Assembly: GCF_016858125.1 (NCBI RefSeq)
Contig: NZ_CP064781.1
Span: forward strand, 434,001 to 498,000
Direction of reading: 5' to 3'
Length of the DNA stretch: 64,000 nt
Source of the DNA: Azospira restricta
GTDB taxonomy: Bacteria > Pseudomonadota > Gammaproteobacteria > Burkholderiales > Rhodocyclaceae
Part shown: positions 1-12,565 of the stretch, one piece after another
Layout: each line of letters begins with the position of its first letter
Numbering within the stretch: position 1 is the stretch's first letter
Program-made: the position numbers and the translations under genes
The notes under the pieces: generated by a model
What the model was told of the DNA's origin: nothing
Databases searched by the model: none
Seen by the model: only the letters and a program-made list of their open reading frames with translations

Positions 1-59
1 CTGGTGCTGATGTTCCGGCCCAGCGGGCTGCTCGGCCGGCCGGAAGTGGAGAAGGTGTG

Positions 60-60
<1 letters not shown>
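1..60 (+). CDS. livH: Branched-chain amino acid ABC permease LivH, C-terminal end only
   Basis: The window opens inside a reading frame that ends with a TGA at 58-60. The 19 visible residues include MFRPSGLLG, the usual C-terminal signature of LivH/LivM permeases (compare the intact LivH at 54520, which ends in a similar MFRPSGLFG motif). The stop overlaps the start of the following livM, and livG and livF follow, so this is almost certainly the first permease of the same transporter. The rest of the gene lies outside the window. Confidence 0.75.
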
Positions 61-1362
<1,302 letters not shown>

Positions 1363-1370
<8 letters not shown>

Positions 1371-2171
1371 GACCCTGCTCGAAGTCAGCCGGCTGACGAT
1401 GCGCTTCGGCGGCCTGACCGCGATCGACGATCTCTCGCTCGCGGTGCCGGCGAACAGCATCACCGCGATCATCGGCCCCAACGGCGCCGGCAAGACGACG
1501 CTGTTCAACTGCCTGACCGGCTTCTACAAGCCGACCGAGGGCGACGTCTGCCTGCACCATCCGCAGCAGGGCGACGTGCACCTGCAGACCCTGCCCTCGC
1601 ACCTCGTCGCGCGCGACGCCGGCGTCGTCCGCACCTTCCAGAACATCCGCCTGTTCCCGAAGATGACGGTGCTGGAGAACCTCGTCGTCGCGCAGCACAA
1701 CCGGCTGCAGGCGGCCTCGCGTTTCTCGCTGGCCGGCCTCTTCGGCCTGCCCGGCTACCGCCGCGCCGAGGCCGAGGCGGTAGCCCGGGCGGCGACCTGG
1801 CTCGACCGCCTCGGCCTCGGCCACCTCGCCGACCACGCCGCCGGCGCGCTGCCCTACGGCACGCAGCGGCGCATCGAGATCGCCCGCGCGCTGTGCGTCG
1901 ACCCGATCCTGCTCTGCCTCGACGAGCCGGCCGCCGGCTTGAACCCGCGCGAGTCGGCCGAGCTCAACGCGCTGCTGCTGCACCTCGCGCGCGAGCGCGG
2001 CATCGCGATCATGCTGATCGAGCACGACATGAGCGTGGTCATGCGCGTCTCCGACCACATCGCGGTGATCAACTACGGCCGCAAGATCGCCGAGGGCACG
2101 CCGCAGCAGATCCAGAACGACCCACTGGTGATCAAGGCCTACCTGGGCGAAGACGACGAACAGGAGGCGGC

Positions 2172-2175
<4 letters not shown>
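1363..2175 (+). CDS. livG: Branched-chain amino acid ABC transporter ATPase LivG
   Basis: Cytoplasmic ATPase of the same importer, 270 residues. It carries the Walker A motif GPNGAGKTT near residue 39, the LivG-typical VVRTFQNIRLF segment, the signature PYGTQRRIEIARAL and the Walker B LLCLDEPAAGLNP. The LSGGQ-type signature is the PYG/SYG variant normal for LivG. It overlaps livM by 8 bp and livF by 4 bp (ATGA), implying translational coupling within one transcript. Confidence 0.94.
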
Positions 2176-2884
<709 letters not shown>

Positions 2885-2888
<4 letters not shown>

Positions 2889-3796
2889 GCCGGGCCGACA
2901 CCGCGGCGCCGCCGCGCTGGCTGCCCTTCGTCGTCCTCGGCATCGGCCTCGCGGCGATCTCGTTCGGCGCCATCCTGGCACGCTTCGCGCAGGGCGGCGG
3001 CGTCCCCTCGCTGGTCGTCGCCGCCGTCCGCCTCGGGCTCGCCGCGCTGATCGTGACGCCGATCGCGCTGCTCCATTCGCGGCCGGCATTGGCCCGGCTG
3101 ACCGGACGCCAGATGGGACTCGCGCTCGCCGCCGGCGCCTGCCTGGCGCTGCATTTCGCGACCTGGATCACCTCGCTGGAATACACCTCGGTGGCCTCCA
3201 GCACCGCACTGGTGACGACCAACCCGCTGTGGATCGGGCTCGCTTCCTTCGTCCTCTTCGGCGAGCGGCCGGGGCGGGCGATGGTCGGCGGCATCGCGCT
3301 GTCGCTCGCCGGCAGCCTGTGCATCTTCTGGAGCGACAGCGCGCACGCCGCCGCCGGCGCGCAGCCGCTGCTCGGCAACCTGCTGGCGCTGATCGGCAGC
3401 TGGTGCTTCTCGGCCTACCTGCTGATCGGCCGCCGGCTGCGCGCGGGCCTGCCGCTGCCCGCCTACATCTGGCTCGCCTACGGCGTCGCCGCGCTGTTCC
3501 TGGTCGCCGGCACGCAGGTCGCCGGGCAGGCCTTCTCCGGCTACCCGCTCGCCGCCTGGCTGGCGCTCTGCGGCCTCGCCATCGGCCCGCAGCTGCTCGG
3601 GCACACCGCCTACAACTGGTCGCTGCGCCACGTCTCGGCGACCTTCGTCGCCGTCGTCACGCTCGGCGAGCCGGTCGGCAGCGCGCTGCTGGCCTTCCTC
3701 TTCTTCGACGAAGGCTTCACGCCGCTGCAGTTCGCCGGCTTCGCGCTGCTGCTCGCCGGCATCTACCTGGCGGCGCAGTCCGAACGGAAGAGCTGA
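2885..3796 (+). CDS. EamA/DMT-family transporter
   Basis: Predicted ten-helix inner-membrane transporter of the drug/metabolite transporter superfamily, 303 residues, with two EamA repeats of about 140 residues each. The second repeat ends VVTLGEPVGSALLAFLFFDEGFTPLQ, which contains the family's conserved Gly-Glu-Pro. Its start overlaps livF by 4 bp, so it is co-transcribed with the importer; an export role, for example of excess amino acids, is plausible but unproven. It is convergent with cobB, only 10 bp away, and no clear terminator hairpin lies between them. Confidence 0.85.
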
Positions 3797-3806
3797 ACGG
3801 CAGCAA

Positions 3807-5099
3807 TCAGCGCGCGAACAGCGCGGCGACCGCCGCCGGATTCGACGGGAAGTAGAGGTGCAGGTAGCTGGCGGTAAGGCGCTCGATGCGCCAGACCGCC
3901 TCGCCCTCGCTAGCGCCCTGCTTCTTCGCGGCGCGCGCGAACGGCGCCAGCGGCGTCTCGGCCCGCGAGTAGTGGAAGGTGTGGCCGCGGATTGCAGCCT
4001 GGCCGTCGAGCGCGACCTCCTGCATGCCGAGCGCGGCGAGCTTCTTCTGCATCGTCACCGCGCCGGGAATCAGGCTGCCCAGCCAGTGCGCCTGGCCATC
4101 GCCGTCGACCAGCGTCTCGAACAACGCCATCATGCCGCCGCATTCGGCATAGGCCGGCTTGCCGGCGGCGACGTGTTTCGACAGCGACGCCCACAGCGAA
4201 CGGTTCGCCGACAGTGCCTTGCCGTGCAGTTCCGGATAGCCGCCGGGCAGCCACACCGCGTCGCAATCGGGCAGCGCGGCGTCGGCGAGCGGCGAGAAGA
4301 AGACGAGGCGGGCGCCGAGCGCCTGCAGGCAGTCGAGGTTGGCCGGGTAGAGGAAGCAGAAGGCGGCGTCGCGGGCGACCGCGATGGTGGTGCCGGCGAG
4401 TAGCGGCGGCAGCGCCGGGGGTGCCGCGGCGGCGAAGTCGACGGCCGGCGGCAGCGCCGCAGCGTCGGTCTTCGCCAGCGCGTCGGCCATGCGGTCGAGG
4501 CGCGCCGACAGGTCGGCGATCTCGGCGGCGGGCAGCAGGCCGAGGTGGCGCTCGGGCATCGCCGCATAGTCGTCGCGCGGCAGATGGCCCATCCAGCGGA
4601 TGTCTTCCGGCAGGCTCTTCTTCAGCAGTTCGGCGTGATAGTCGCTGCCGACGCGGTTGGCGAAGGCGGCGGTGAGCGGCGTTCCCGGCCGATAGTGCTT
4701 GAGGCCGTAGGCGATCGCGCCGAAGCTGGTGGCCATCGCCGCGCCGTCGATCACGGTCAGGATCGGGATGCCGAGACGCTGCGCGAGCTCCGCCGCCGGC
4801 GGCTCGCCGTCGAACAGGCCCATCACCCCTTCGACCAGGATCAGGTCGGCCTCCTTCGCCGCCGCGGCCAGCCGCCAGCGCGCGTCTTCCTCGCCGCACA
4901 TCCACAGGTCGATGTTGGCGCACGGCGCGCCGCTCGCTACCGCGTGGATCTGCGGGTCGAGGAAGTCCGGGCCGCACTTGAACACGCGCACCCGGCGCCC
5001 CTGCCGCGCATGCAGCCGCGCCAGCGCGGCGACGACGGTGGTCTTGCCCTGGCCGGAGGCGGGCGCGGCGACGAGGAGGGCGGGGCAGGAATGGGTCAT
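3807..5099 (-). CDS. cobB: Cobyrinate a,c-diamide synthase
   Basis: Amidates the a- and c-carboxyl groups of (hydrogeno)cobyrinate using glutamine and ATP. The 430-residue protein has an N-terminal P-loop domain (APASGQGKTTVVAALARL near residue 12, FKCGPDFLDP, LVEGVMGLFDG) and a C-terminal class I glutamine amidotransferase domain with the nucleophile Cys in AYAECGGMM and a terminal His in SYLHLYFPSNP. CobB and CbiA are the same family; the choice of name depends on whether the aerobic or anaerobic route is used. It is the only corrin-ring amidation gene in the window and lies 6 kb from the riboswitch-controlled operon, at the end of the E1/E2 cluster after a 102-bp gap. Confidence 0.93.
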   Translation of the reverse strand: MTHSCPALLVAAPASGQGKTTVVAALARLHARQGRRVRVFKCGPDFLDPQIHAVASGAPCANIDLWMCGEEDARWRLAAAAKEADLILVEGVMGLFDGEPPAAELAQRLGIPILTVIDGAAMATSFGAIAYGLKHYRPGTPLTAAFANRVGSDYHAELLKKSLPEDIRWMGHLPRDDYAAMPERHLGLLPAAEIADLSARLDRMADALAKTDAAALPPAVDFAAAAPPALPPLLAGTTIAVARDAAFCFLYPANLDCLQALGARLVFFSPLADAALPDCDAVWLPGGYPELHGKALSANRSLWASLSKHVAAGKPAYAECGGMMALFETLVDGDGQAHWLGSLIPGAVTMQKKLAALGMQEVALDGQAAIRGHTFHYSRAETPLAPFARAAKKQGASEGEAVWRIERLTASYLHLYFPSNPAAVAALFAR

Positions 5100-5133
5100 G
5101 GCGGCAGTTTCGTGGCGATCGGCAGGGACCGCG

Positions 5134-5139
5134 TTTATA
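5134..5139 (-). promoter_or_regulatory. Possible -10 box for cobB
   Basis: A TATAAA hexamer on the minus strand lies 34 nt upstream of the cobB ATG in the 102-bp gap after the hydrolase gene. No convincing -35 box was found. It could let cobB be transcribed independently of the upstream cluster. Confidence 0.3.
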
Positions 5140-5201
5140 GCAGTTTTTTGGCGGCACGGGCGGCTGCGGCGCGCGCCACGCGGCCGCCCACCGGGCCGCG
5201 G

Positions 5202-5885
5202 CTACGCCAGCCAGTCCGGCAGCGCCGAGAGGTCGCCGATCTCGCCGTCGGGCGGCGACGGGATGCGCTCCGGCGGCTGCCGCGCGCGGTTGCACCACAG
5301 CACGCGGAAGCCGAAGGATTTGGCCGAGAAGGCGTCCCAGCCGTTCGCCGAGAGGAAGCAGATGCACCCGGGAACGATGCCGAAGCGATCGACGGCGAGG
5401 CCGTAGACCGCCGGATGCGGCTTGTAGACGCCGACCGCCTCGACCGAGAGCACCGCGTCGAGCAGGTCGCCGATGCCGGCGTTGGCGACCGCCGCAGCGA
5501 GCATCGCCGGGCTGCCGTTGGACAGGATCGCCAGCTGCAGGCCGCGCGCCTTCAGCGCCGCCAGCGTCGCCGGCACCTCCGGATAGGCGGCGATCCGCAG
5601 GTAGCGGTGCAGCAGCCGCTCGCGCAGCGGGGGGTCGTCGATGCCGAGCGCGGCCAGCGCGAAGTCGAGCGCGTCGGCGGTGACCTGCCAGAAATCCGCG
5701 TGATGCCCGGCCAGCCCGCGCAGCCACGTGTATTGCAGTTGCTTGCTGCGCCACAGTTCGGACAGCGCCAGCCACCGCTCGCCGAGCGCCTCCTCGGCGC
5801 CGCGGGCGACGCTGCCGACGTCGAACAGCGTGCCGTAGGCGTCGAAGACGACAACCTCGATGCCCAACAGTTTGTGTCGATCCAT
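5202..5885 (-). CDS. Haloacid dehalogenase type II-like HAD hydrolase
   Basis: A 227-residue HAD-superfamily enzyme. Motif I is VVFDAYGTLFDV with the nucleophilic Asp near residue 15, followed by QYTWLR, motif II ILSNGSPAM, the lysine motif GVYKPHPAVYG and FLSANGWDAFSAKSFGF. These are the marks of L-2-haloacid dehalogenases (inversion of 2-haloalkanoates to D-2-hydroxy acids), but many members act as phosphatases, so the substrate is open. It starts 26 nt after the acyl carrier protein gene and is probably in the same transcript. Confidence 0.82.
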   Translation of the reverse strand: MDRHKLLGIEVVVFDAYGTLFDVGSVARGAEEALGERWLALSELWRSKQLQYTWLRGLAGHHADFWQVTADALDFALAALGIDDPPLRERLLHRYLRIAAYPEVPATLAALKARGLQLAILSNGSPAMLAAAVANAGIGDLLDAVLSVEAVGVYKPHPAVYGLAVDRFGIVPGCICFLSANGWDAFSAKSFGFRVLWCNRARQPPERIPSPPDGEIGDLSALPDWLA

Positions 5886-5911
5886 TGCCTCCTCCTCGCT
5901 TGTGCAAACGC

Positions 5912-6163
5912 TCAGCCGGTCTTTTCCCGCAGGTAGCGCACCAGCTCATCGATCGACACCAGCCGCCGGTAATCGGTTTCCGGGATCGCCACCCCGAGCG
6001 TCCGGCTCAGCCCGATCAGGAAGTTGAGCCAATCCATCGAGTCGAGGTCGACCTGCTGGCGCAGCGGTCGGTCGGCGCGCAGCGCGCCGGCGTCGATTTC
6101 CGGGGCGATCGTCTGCAGCGTGGCGACGACGATCGCGCGCAATTCACCGGGGTCGCGGGGCAT
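5912..6163 (-). CDS. Stand-alone acyl carrier protein
   Basis: An 83-residue phosphopantetheine-binding protein. The prosthetic-group Ser42 lies in VDLDSMDWLNF, matching the D-S-[LM] motif of acyl carrier proteins, and predicted helices surround it. The gene starts 11 nt after the E2 stop, so it belongs to the dehydrogenase operon. It is not the housekeeping AcpP: it is not next to fatty-acid synthesis genes and its sequence is divergent. An ACP inside an acyl-CoA synthetase plus 2-oxoacid dehydrogenase cluster suggests that an acyl group is passed to a carrier protein, but its partner enzyme is not evident here. Confidence 0.85.
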   Translation of the reverse strand: MPRDPGELRAIVVATLQTIAPEIDAGALRADRPLRQQVDLDSMDWLNFLIGLSRTLGVAIPETDYRRLVSIDELVRYLREKTG

Positions 6164-6174
6164 GCTCTTCTCCT

Positions 6175-7314
6175 TCACAGTTCGTCCGGATGCTGCAGGC
6201 GCGCGCGCAGTTCGGCGAGGAACAGCGCGCCGCGATGGCCGTCGGAGACGCGATGGTCGGCAGCGAGGCTGGCGACCACCGTCGGCGCCACGCCCAGCGT
6301 GCCGTCCTCGACCCACGGCCGTTCGGCGACGGCGCCGAAGCCGACCAGCGCCACCTGCGGCGGGTAGATGACGCCGGCAACCGCCTCGACGCCCTGCTCG
6401 CCGAGGTTGGTGACGGTGACCGTCGCCTCGTTCAGTTCCGAACTGCGCAGCGAGCCGGCGCGCGCCCGCCCGACCAGGTCGGCCAACTCGCGCATCAGCT
6501 GCGCGAGCGGTTTGCTGTCGGCGTCGCGCAGCGCCGGCGCGATCAGCCCGCCCTGGCGCAGCGAGATGGCGACACCGAGGTGCACCGCCGTCGACGGCTG
6601 GTACCGACCGTCGACGAAGAAGCCGTTCAGCTCCGGATACTTCGCCAGCGCCAGCGCCACCGCCTTCAGCTGCAGCGCCGCGAGCAGCAAGCGCTCGCTG
6701 ATCGGCCGCCCGGCGTTGGCTGCCGTCAGCCAGGCCTGCGCGCGCGCCAGCGGGATCGTCTCGAACAAGTAGTAGTGCGGAATCTCGCGCTTCGAGCGGC
6801 TCATCGCGGCGGCGATGGCGCGGCGCATTTCGGCGTTGCGGTCGGGGCTGGCGGCCACCGGCGGCCGCGGCACCGGTGCCGGCGGCGGCGTGACCGACTG
6901 CGGCCTGCCCGCTGCACGCTCGACGTCGGCCAGCGTGATCGCGCCGCCTTCGCCGCTGCCCGGCACCGTCGCCGGATCGATGCCGAGCGCCTCGGCGCGC
7001 CGCCGCGCCGCCGGCGAGATGCGCAGGCGGCCGGCCGGCGGCATGGCGCCGACGCTCGGCACCGCGGCGGCGGTCTCGCCCAGCTCGTCGAGCGTCGCCA
7101 GCACGGTACCGACCGGGATCGTCGTCTCCGGCGCGACCAGCAGCTCGCGCACCACGCCGGCCTGCCAGATCTCGACGTCGACCGCCGCCTTCGCGGTGTC
7201 GACGATCGCCAGCACCTGCCCCTTGTGCACGCGGTCGCCGGGCTTCACCAGCCACTGCAGCAGCTTGCCCTCGTCCATGTCGGCGCCGAGCGACGGCAGC
7301 TTGAATTCAAACAC
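6175..7314 (-). CDS. Dihydrolipoamide acyltransferase (E2) of a 2-oxoacid dehydrogenase complex
   Basis: E2 core enzyme, 379 residues. Residues 1-75 form a single lipoyl domain with the lipoylated Lys42 in [10 protein letters not shown] peripheral-subunit-binding domain follows near residues 100-135 ([15 protein letters not shown]), and after a Pro-rich linker comes the catalytic acyltransferase domain with the active-site motif [10 protein letters not shown] near the C-terminus. It resembles E2 of pyruvate or acetoin dehydrogenases; the substrate cannot be decided. It overlaps the E1 beta gene by 8 bp. No E3 lipoamide dehydrogenase is encoded nearby, so E3 must be shared with another complex. 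Confidence 0.9.
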   Translation of the reverse strand: MFEFKLPSLGADMDEGKLLQWLVKPGDRVHKGQVLAIVDTAKAAVDVEIWQAGVVRELLVAPETTIPVGTVLATLDELGETAAAVPSVGAMPPAGRLRISPAARRRAEALGIDPATVPGSGEGGAITLADVERAAGRPQSVTPPPAPVPRPPVAASPDRNAEMRRAIAAAMSRSKREIPHYYLFETIPLARAQAWLTAANAGRPISERLLLAALQLKAVALALAKYPELNGFFVDGRYQPSTAVHLGVAISLRQGGLIAPALRDADSKPLAQLMRELADLVGRARAGSLRSSELNEATVTVTNLGEQGVEAVAGVIYPPQVALVGFGAVAERPWVEDGTLGVAPTVVASLAADHRVSDGHRGALFLAELRARLQHPDEL

Positions 7315-8287
7315 CGAGCACCTCCCTGACCGCGGCGGCGATCCTCTCCGGTTGCGGCAGCGCCGCCGCCTCCATGTGCTTCGCGTAGGGGATCGGCACC
7401 TCCGCGCTGCAGACGCGCAGCGGCGGCGCGTCGAGGTCGTAGAAGCAGCGCTCGACGATGCGCGCGACGACCTCGGCGGCGAGGCTGCCGCTCTTCCAGC
7501 CCTCGTCGACGACCACCGCGCGGTGCGTCTTCGCCAGCGACGCGGCGATCGCGTCGGTGTCGAGCGGGCGCAGCACGCGCAGGTCGAGCACCTCGACCTC
7601 GATGCCGTCGGCGGCCAATTGTTCCGCCGCCTGCAGCGCCTTCGGCAGGCAGCCGCCGTAGGTGATCAGCGTCGCCTGGGAGCCTTCGCGGCGGACCGCC
7701 GCGTGCGCGATGTCGCAGGCCCAGCCGTCCGGCGATGCGGGGAGTTCGCCTTCCAGGTTGTAGAGCTGGGCGTGCTCGAAGATCACCACCGGGTCGGGAT
7801 CGGCGAGCGCCGGCGCCAGCATGCCGCGCGCGTCGGCGATCGTCGCCGGCGCCAGCACGCGGATGCCGGGGATGTGCGCGTACCAGTTCTCCAGGCTGTG
7901 CGAATGCTGCGCGGCGAGCTGGCGGCCGGCGCCGGTGGCCATGCGCAGCACCAGCGGCACCGAGAACTGGCCGCCGGACATGTGGCGCAGCAGCGCCGCG
8001 CTGTTCACGATCTGGTCGAGCGCGAGCAGGCTGAAATTCACCGTCATCACCTCGACGATCGGGCGCAGGCCGCCGAGCGCGGCGCCGACACCGGCGCCGA
8101 CGAAGCCGAGCTCGGACAGCGGCGTGTCGCGGATGCGCTCGGGGCCGAACTCGTCGAGCAGTCCCTTCGACACCGCGTAGGTGCCGCCGTAGCGGCCGAC
8201 GTCCTCGCCCATCAGGAAGACGCGCGGATCGGCGATGAGCGCCTCGCGCAGCGCCAGGCGCAGGGCTTCGCGGTAGCTGGTCTTCAT
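7307..8287 (-). CDS. 2-oxoacid dehydrogenase E1 component, beta subunit
   Basis: A 326-residue transketolase-like subunit that pairs with E1 alpha to form the thiamine-diphosphate enzyme. It starts [17 protein letters not shown], has the conserved [20 protein letters not shown] and [20 protein letters not shown] segments, and ends with the transketolase C-terminal domain ([20 protein letters not shown]). The start at 8287 overlaps the E1 alpha stop by 4 bp. It fits the alpha2beta2-type E1 of pyruvate, acetoin or branched-chain complexes. Confidence 0.9.
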   Translation of the reverse strand: MKTSYREALRLALREALIADPRVFLMGEDVGRYGGTYAVSKGLLDEFGPERIRDTPLSELGFVGAGVGAALGGLRPIVEVMTVNFSLLALDQIVNSAALLRHMSGGQFSVPLVLRMATGAGRQLAAQHSHSLENWYAHIPGIRVLAPATIADARGMLAPALADPDPVVIFEHAQLYNLEGELPASPDGWACDIAHAAVRREGSQATLITYGGCLPKALQAAEQLAADGIEVEVLDLRVLRPLDTDAIAASLAKTHRAVVVDEGWKSGSLAAEVVARIVERCFYDLDAPPLRVCSAEVPIPYAKHMEAAALPQPERIAAAVREVLGV

Positions 8288-9296
8288 CGCGCGGCCTCCG
8301 GCGTATGGACGTCGCGCAGCAGGTCGGCGACCGGCTCCCACGGCGCCGCCTCGGCAAAGGCGACGGCGGCGTCGACCTCGGCCTGCGCCGCGGCGTCGAG
8401 CCTGAGGAAGGCAGCCTCGTCGAGCCGGCCTTCGGCCTTCAGCTGCGCCGAGAAGGTATGGATCGGCCCGCGCTGTTTCCACGCCTCGATCTCGGCCTTG
8501 TCGCGGTAAAGGTCGGGGTCGAACATCGAATGCGCGCGGAAGCGGTAGGTCTGCAGCTCGACGAAGAACGGCCCGCCGCCGGCGCGCACTGCCGCCACCG
8601 CGTCGCCGACCGCGGCATGCACCGCGCGCACGTCCATGCCGTCGGCGGCGCGCGCGCGCACCTTGTAGGCCGCGGCCTTGGCGCACAGGTCGGTCTGCGA
8701 TTCGGAGCGGGCGAGCGCGGTACCCATCGCGTACAGGTTGTTCTCGCAGCAGAACAGCACCGGCAGCTGCCACAGCGCGGCGAGGTTGATCGATTCGTGG
8801 AAGGCGCCCTCGGCCATCGCCCCCTCGCCGAAGACGCAGGCGGTGATGCGTGGCAGCTTGCGCATGCGGTCGGCGAGCGCGAGGCCGACGGCGAGCGGCA
8901 GGCCGCCGCCGACGATCGCCTGGCCGCCGTAGAAACGGCGCGCGGCGTCGAACAGGTGCATCGAGCCGCCGCGGCCGCGCGAGCAGCCGGCGGCCTTGCC
9001 GAACATCTCGGCCATGATCGCGTTCATCGGCACGCCGCGCAGCAGCGCGTGGCCGTGCTCGCGATAGGTGGCGACGACGTTGTCGTCGGCGGCGAGCGCG
9101 TGCATGGTGCCGGCGGCGCAGGCCTCTTCGCCGATGTAGAGGTGCAGGAAGCCGCGGATCTTGCCGGCACCGTAGAGCTCGGCGCACTTCTCCTCGAGGC
9201 GGCGGATGCGCAGCATGTCGGCGAGCAGGCGCAGCGGCAGCGCGCTGTCGTCGGCAGCCGGCGCCGCGGCGGGGGTTTCCTGCTTCCGGCGCGGAC

Positions 9297-9300
<4 letters not shown>
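8284..9300 (-). CDS. 2-oxoacid dehydrogenase E1 component, alpha subunit
   Basis: A 338-residue thiamine-diphosphate-binding subunit. The TPP motif reads [15 protein letters not shown]...CCENN; the usual GDG is GEG, a conservative change at a metal-binding position. The loop [14 protein letters not shown] matches the serine loop of E1 alpha. The N-terminal ~20 residues are low-complexity. The start overlaps the upstream acyl-CoA synthetase stop by 4 bp. With E1 beta and E2 it would oxidatively decarboxylate a 2-oxoacid to an acyl-CoA. Confidence 0.9.
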
Positions 9301-11057
<1,757 letters not shown>

Positions 11058-11113
11058 GGATCGCTCCTCGAAACGGCATGGATCGAGGGGACTCTCAGCG
11101 CCCTGCCCCCTTA

Positions 11114-11129
11114 CGTCATTGTTATGACG
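11114..11129. promoter_or_regulatory. Inverted repeat upstream of the acyl-CoA synthetase operon
   Basis: CGTCAT-TGTT-ATGACG, a perfect 6-bp inverted repeat with a 4-nt spacer, lies 57-72 nt upstream of the synthetase ATG in an AT-richer patch of the 126-bp gap. It could be an operator for the E1/E2/ACP operon; the cognate regulator is unknown. Confidence 0.4.
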
Positions 11130-11183
11130 GCGGCGGCGGAAAGACAAGGGGAAAAGACCGGCGCCGGGCCGGCGCGGCAGCGC

Positions 11184-11696
11184 CTACGGCCGCAGGCCGA
11201 AGGCCTTGCCGATGACCTCGATCGCCTCGCGGCTGTCCCACTCCTTGGCGCCGTAGAATTTGGCGAGCACCCTGCCCTGCGCGTCGACGAGCAGCGTCAG
11301 CGGAATGCGGTCGGCGCCGAGCATGTTCTCCAGTTCGAGCCGGTTGTCGATGAAGTGCGGAAAGGCGGTATTCGCCGTCTTCAGGAAGGCGGTGGCGCGC
11401 GCGGTGTAGTCGTCGGTGGAGATGCCGATCACGGCGAACTGGCTGCCGTAGCGGCGCGCGAGGCGGTCGAGCGAGCCCATCTCGGCGCGGCACGGGCCGC
11501 ACCAGCTGGCCCAGACGTTGATCAGCAGCGGCCTGCCGCGGAAGTCGGACAGTTTGCGGTCGGGCCCGGTCAGCCCCTGCAGGCGGGCGTCGCGCAGCGT
11601 CTGGCCGACGGCGACCTCGCCGGGCGTCGCGGCGGCGGCCGGCGCCAGCACGCCGAGCAGGCATGCGAGCAGGAGGGCAGATAGGGTTTTCTTCAT
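11184..11696 (-). CDS. TlpA-like periplasmic thiol-disulfide oxidoreductase
   Basis: A 170-residue thioredoxin-fold protein with an N-terminal signal peptide (hydrophobic residues 4-22, cleavage near AAAA-TPG) and the redox motif WCGPC with Cys66 and Cys69. LINVWASWCGPC and RIPLTLLVDAQGRV are typical of TlpA/ResA proteins that reduce disulfides or apocytochrome c outside the cytoplasm. It is the last gene of the corrinoid operon, 24 bp after the DUF2149 gene; a role in keeping envelope thiols of the chelatase module reduced is conceivable but only inferred. The start at 11696 gives a proper signal peptide; an earlier in-frame start at 11720 does not improve it. Confidence 0.85.
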   Translation of the reverse strand: MKKTLSALLLACLLGVLAPAAAATPGEVAVGQTLRDARLQGLTGPDRKLSDFRGRPLLINVWASWCGPCRAEMGSLDRLARRYGSQFAVIGISTDDYTARATAFLKTANTAFPHFIDNRLELENMLGADRIPLTLLVDAQGRVLAKFYGAKEWDSREAIEVIGKAFGLRP

Positions 11697-11720
11697 GGGC
11701 GGCAGTCTACCAGCCGGCAC

Positions 11721-12128
11721 TCACTTGCCTGCGCCCGGCTCGATCAGGATCAGCTTGCCGGTCTGCGGGTCGCGGAACACTTCGCCGACGCGGTCGTAGC
11801 CGGCGCCGGCCTGCTGCGCGCCAGCCGCCGGGCGCTCGACCTCGCGCCCCTTCTCGACCGGCACCGGCGCCTTCAGTGCCGCCTGGCTGCCGGCGGCGAG
11901 CGCCGCAAGCAGGCCGCAGGCGAAGACCAGCATCACGTCGACCAGGTTCACCAGGCTGGCGCGCGGGTCCTCGTCGCGGTCGTCGAAGCGCGCGTCGAGC
12001 CGCGCATAGAGGCGCAGGCGCTTGCGCGGGGCGGAATGCTGCGTCGCTCCACGACCGGAGGCCGCGCCAGCGGCCGAACCCTGGCCGCCCCCTTGCGCGG
12101 GAAGAGGGCTGGGGGAAAGGTGCTTCAT
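11721..12128 (-). CDS. DUF2149 protein, ExbD/TolR-like membrane subunit
   Basis: A 135-residue protein with one transmembrane segment near residues 60-80 reading NLVDVMLVFACGLLAALA. The LVDVMLV motif, with an Asp at the membrane edge, matches the proton-path Asp motif of ExbD/TolR. About 55 residues follow on the far side, presumably in the periplasm. The start overlaps the ExbB-like gene by 4 bp. The first ~34 residues are low-complexity (SPLPAQGGGQGS...) and look derived from a repeat sequence, so a later start is possible. I infer that it forms the stator partner of the ExbB-like protein and couples proton flow to the neighbouring CobN-like chelatase. Confidence 0.78.
   Translation of the reverse strand: MKHLSPSPLPAQGGGQGSAAGAASGRGATQHSAPRKRLRLYARLDARFDDRDEDPRASLVNLVDVMLVFACGLLAALAAGSQAALKAPVPVEKGREVERPAAGAQQAGAGYDRVGEVFRDPQTGKLILIEPGAGK
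12026..12119 (-). repeat. Repeat-like GC-rich segment encoding the DUF2149 N-terminus
   Basis: This stretch encodes SPSPLPAQGGGQGS-AAGAASGRGATQ, a low-complexity composition unlike the rest of the gene. It has the look of an intergenic repeat captured by the reading frame. Only one copy is in the window, so its repeat nature is a suspicion. Confidence 0.3.
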
Positions 12129-12565
12129 GCCGCCTCCATCGCTTCCAGCACTTCCTCGTACCAGCGCCGGCGCAGCTTGCCGATGACCAGCCCGGCGATG
12201 CCGGCGACCAGGCCGAGGACGGTGGCGTCGAAGGCCACGGTGACGGCCGACGCCAGCTTCGCCGGATCGCCCTGGCCGAGCGCGGCGAGGCCCGGCCCGA
12301 GCGGGATGATCGTCGCCATCAGGCCGAGCATCGGCGGAATGCGCGCGAGCAGGTCGGCGCGCTCCAGCCGGTGGCGGGCAACGGCCTGCACGCGCAGCAC
12401 GTCGCCGGCGGACTTCATTTTTTCGAGGCCGGCGAAGCGCTCGCCGACGGCGAGGCCGGCTTCGAGCGCGGCGATCGCGCAGGCGGCGACCAGCGCGGCG
12501 AGCGCCGGCGCCAGCAGCCAGGTGACAGCTTCGTGCAGCCAGGTGAGCAGGGCGGAATCGATCAT
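12125..12565 (-). CDS. MotA/TolQ/ExbB-family proton channel subunit
   Basis: A 146-residue inner-membrane protein with three predicted transmembrane helices: near residues 15-40, 72-92 (IPPMLGLMATIIPLGPGLAAL) and 108-130 (AFDATVLGLVAGIAGLVIG). The second and third match the ExbB/TolQ motifs (PLLGLLGTV, TTxxGLxxAIPA) although the protein is shorter than classical ExbB (~240). It overlaps cobN by 4 bp upstream and DUF2149 by 4 bp downstream, implying a stoichiometric complex. In ExbB/ExbD and MotA/MotB such pairs convert proton flow to mechanical work; here the likely partner is the CobN-like chelatase. Confidence 0.85.
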   Translation of the reverse strand: MIDSALLTWLHEAVTWLLAPALAALVAACAIAALEAGLAVGERFAGLEKMKSAGDVLRVQAVARHRLERADLLARIPPMLGLMATIIPLGPGLAALGQGDPAKLASAVTVAFDATVLGLVAGIAGLVIGKLRRRWYEEVLEAMEAA

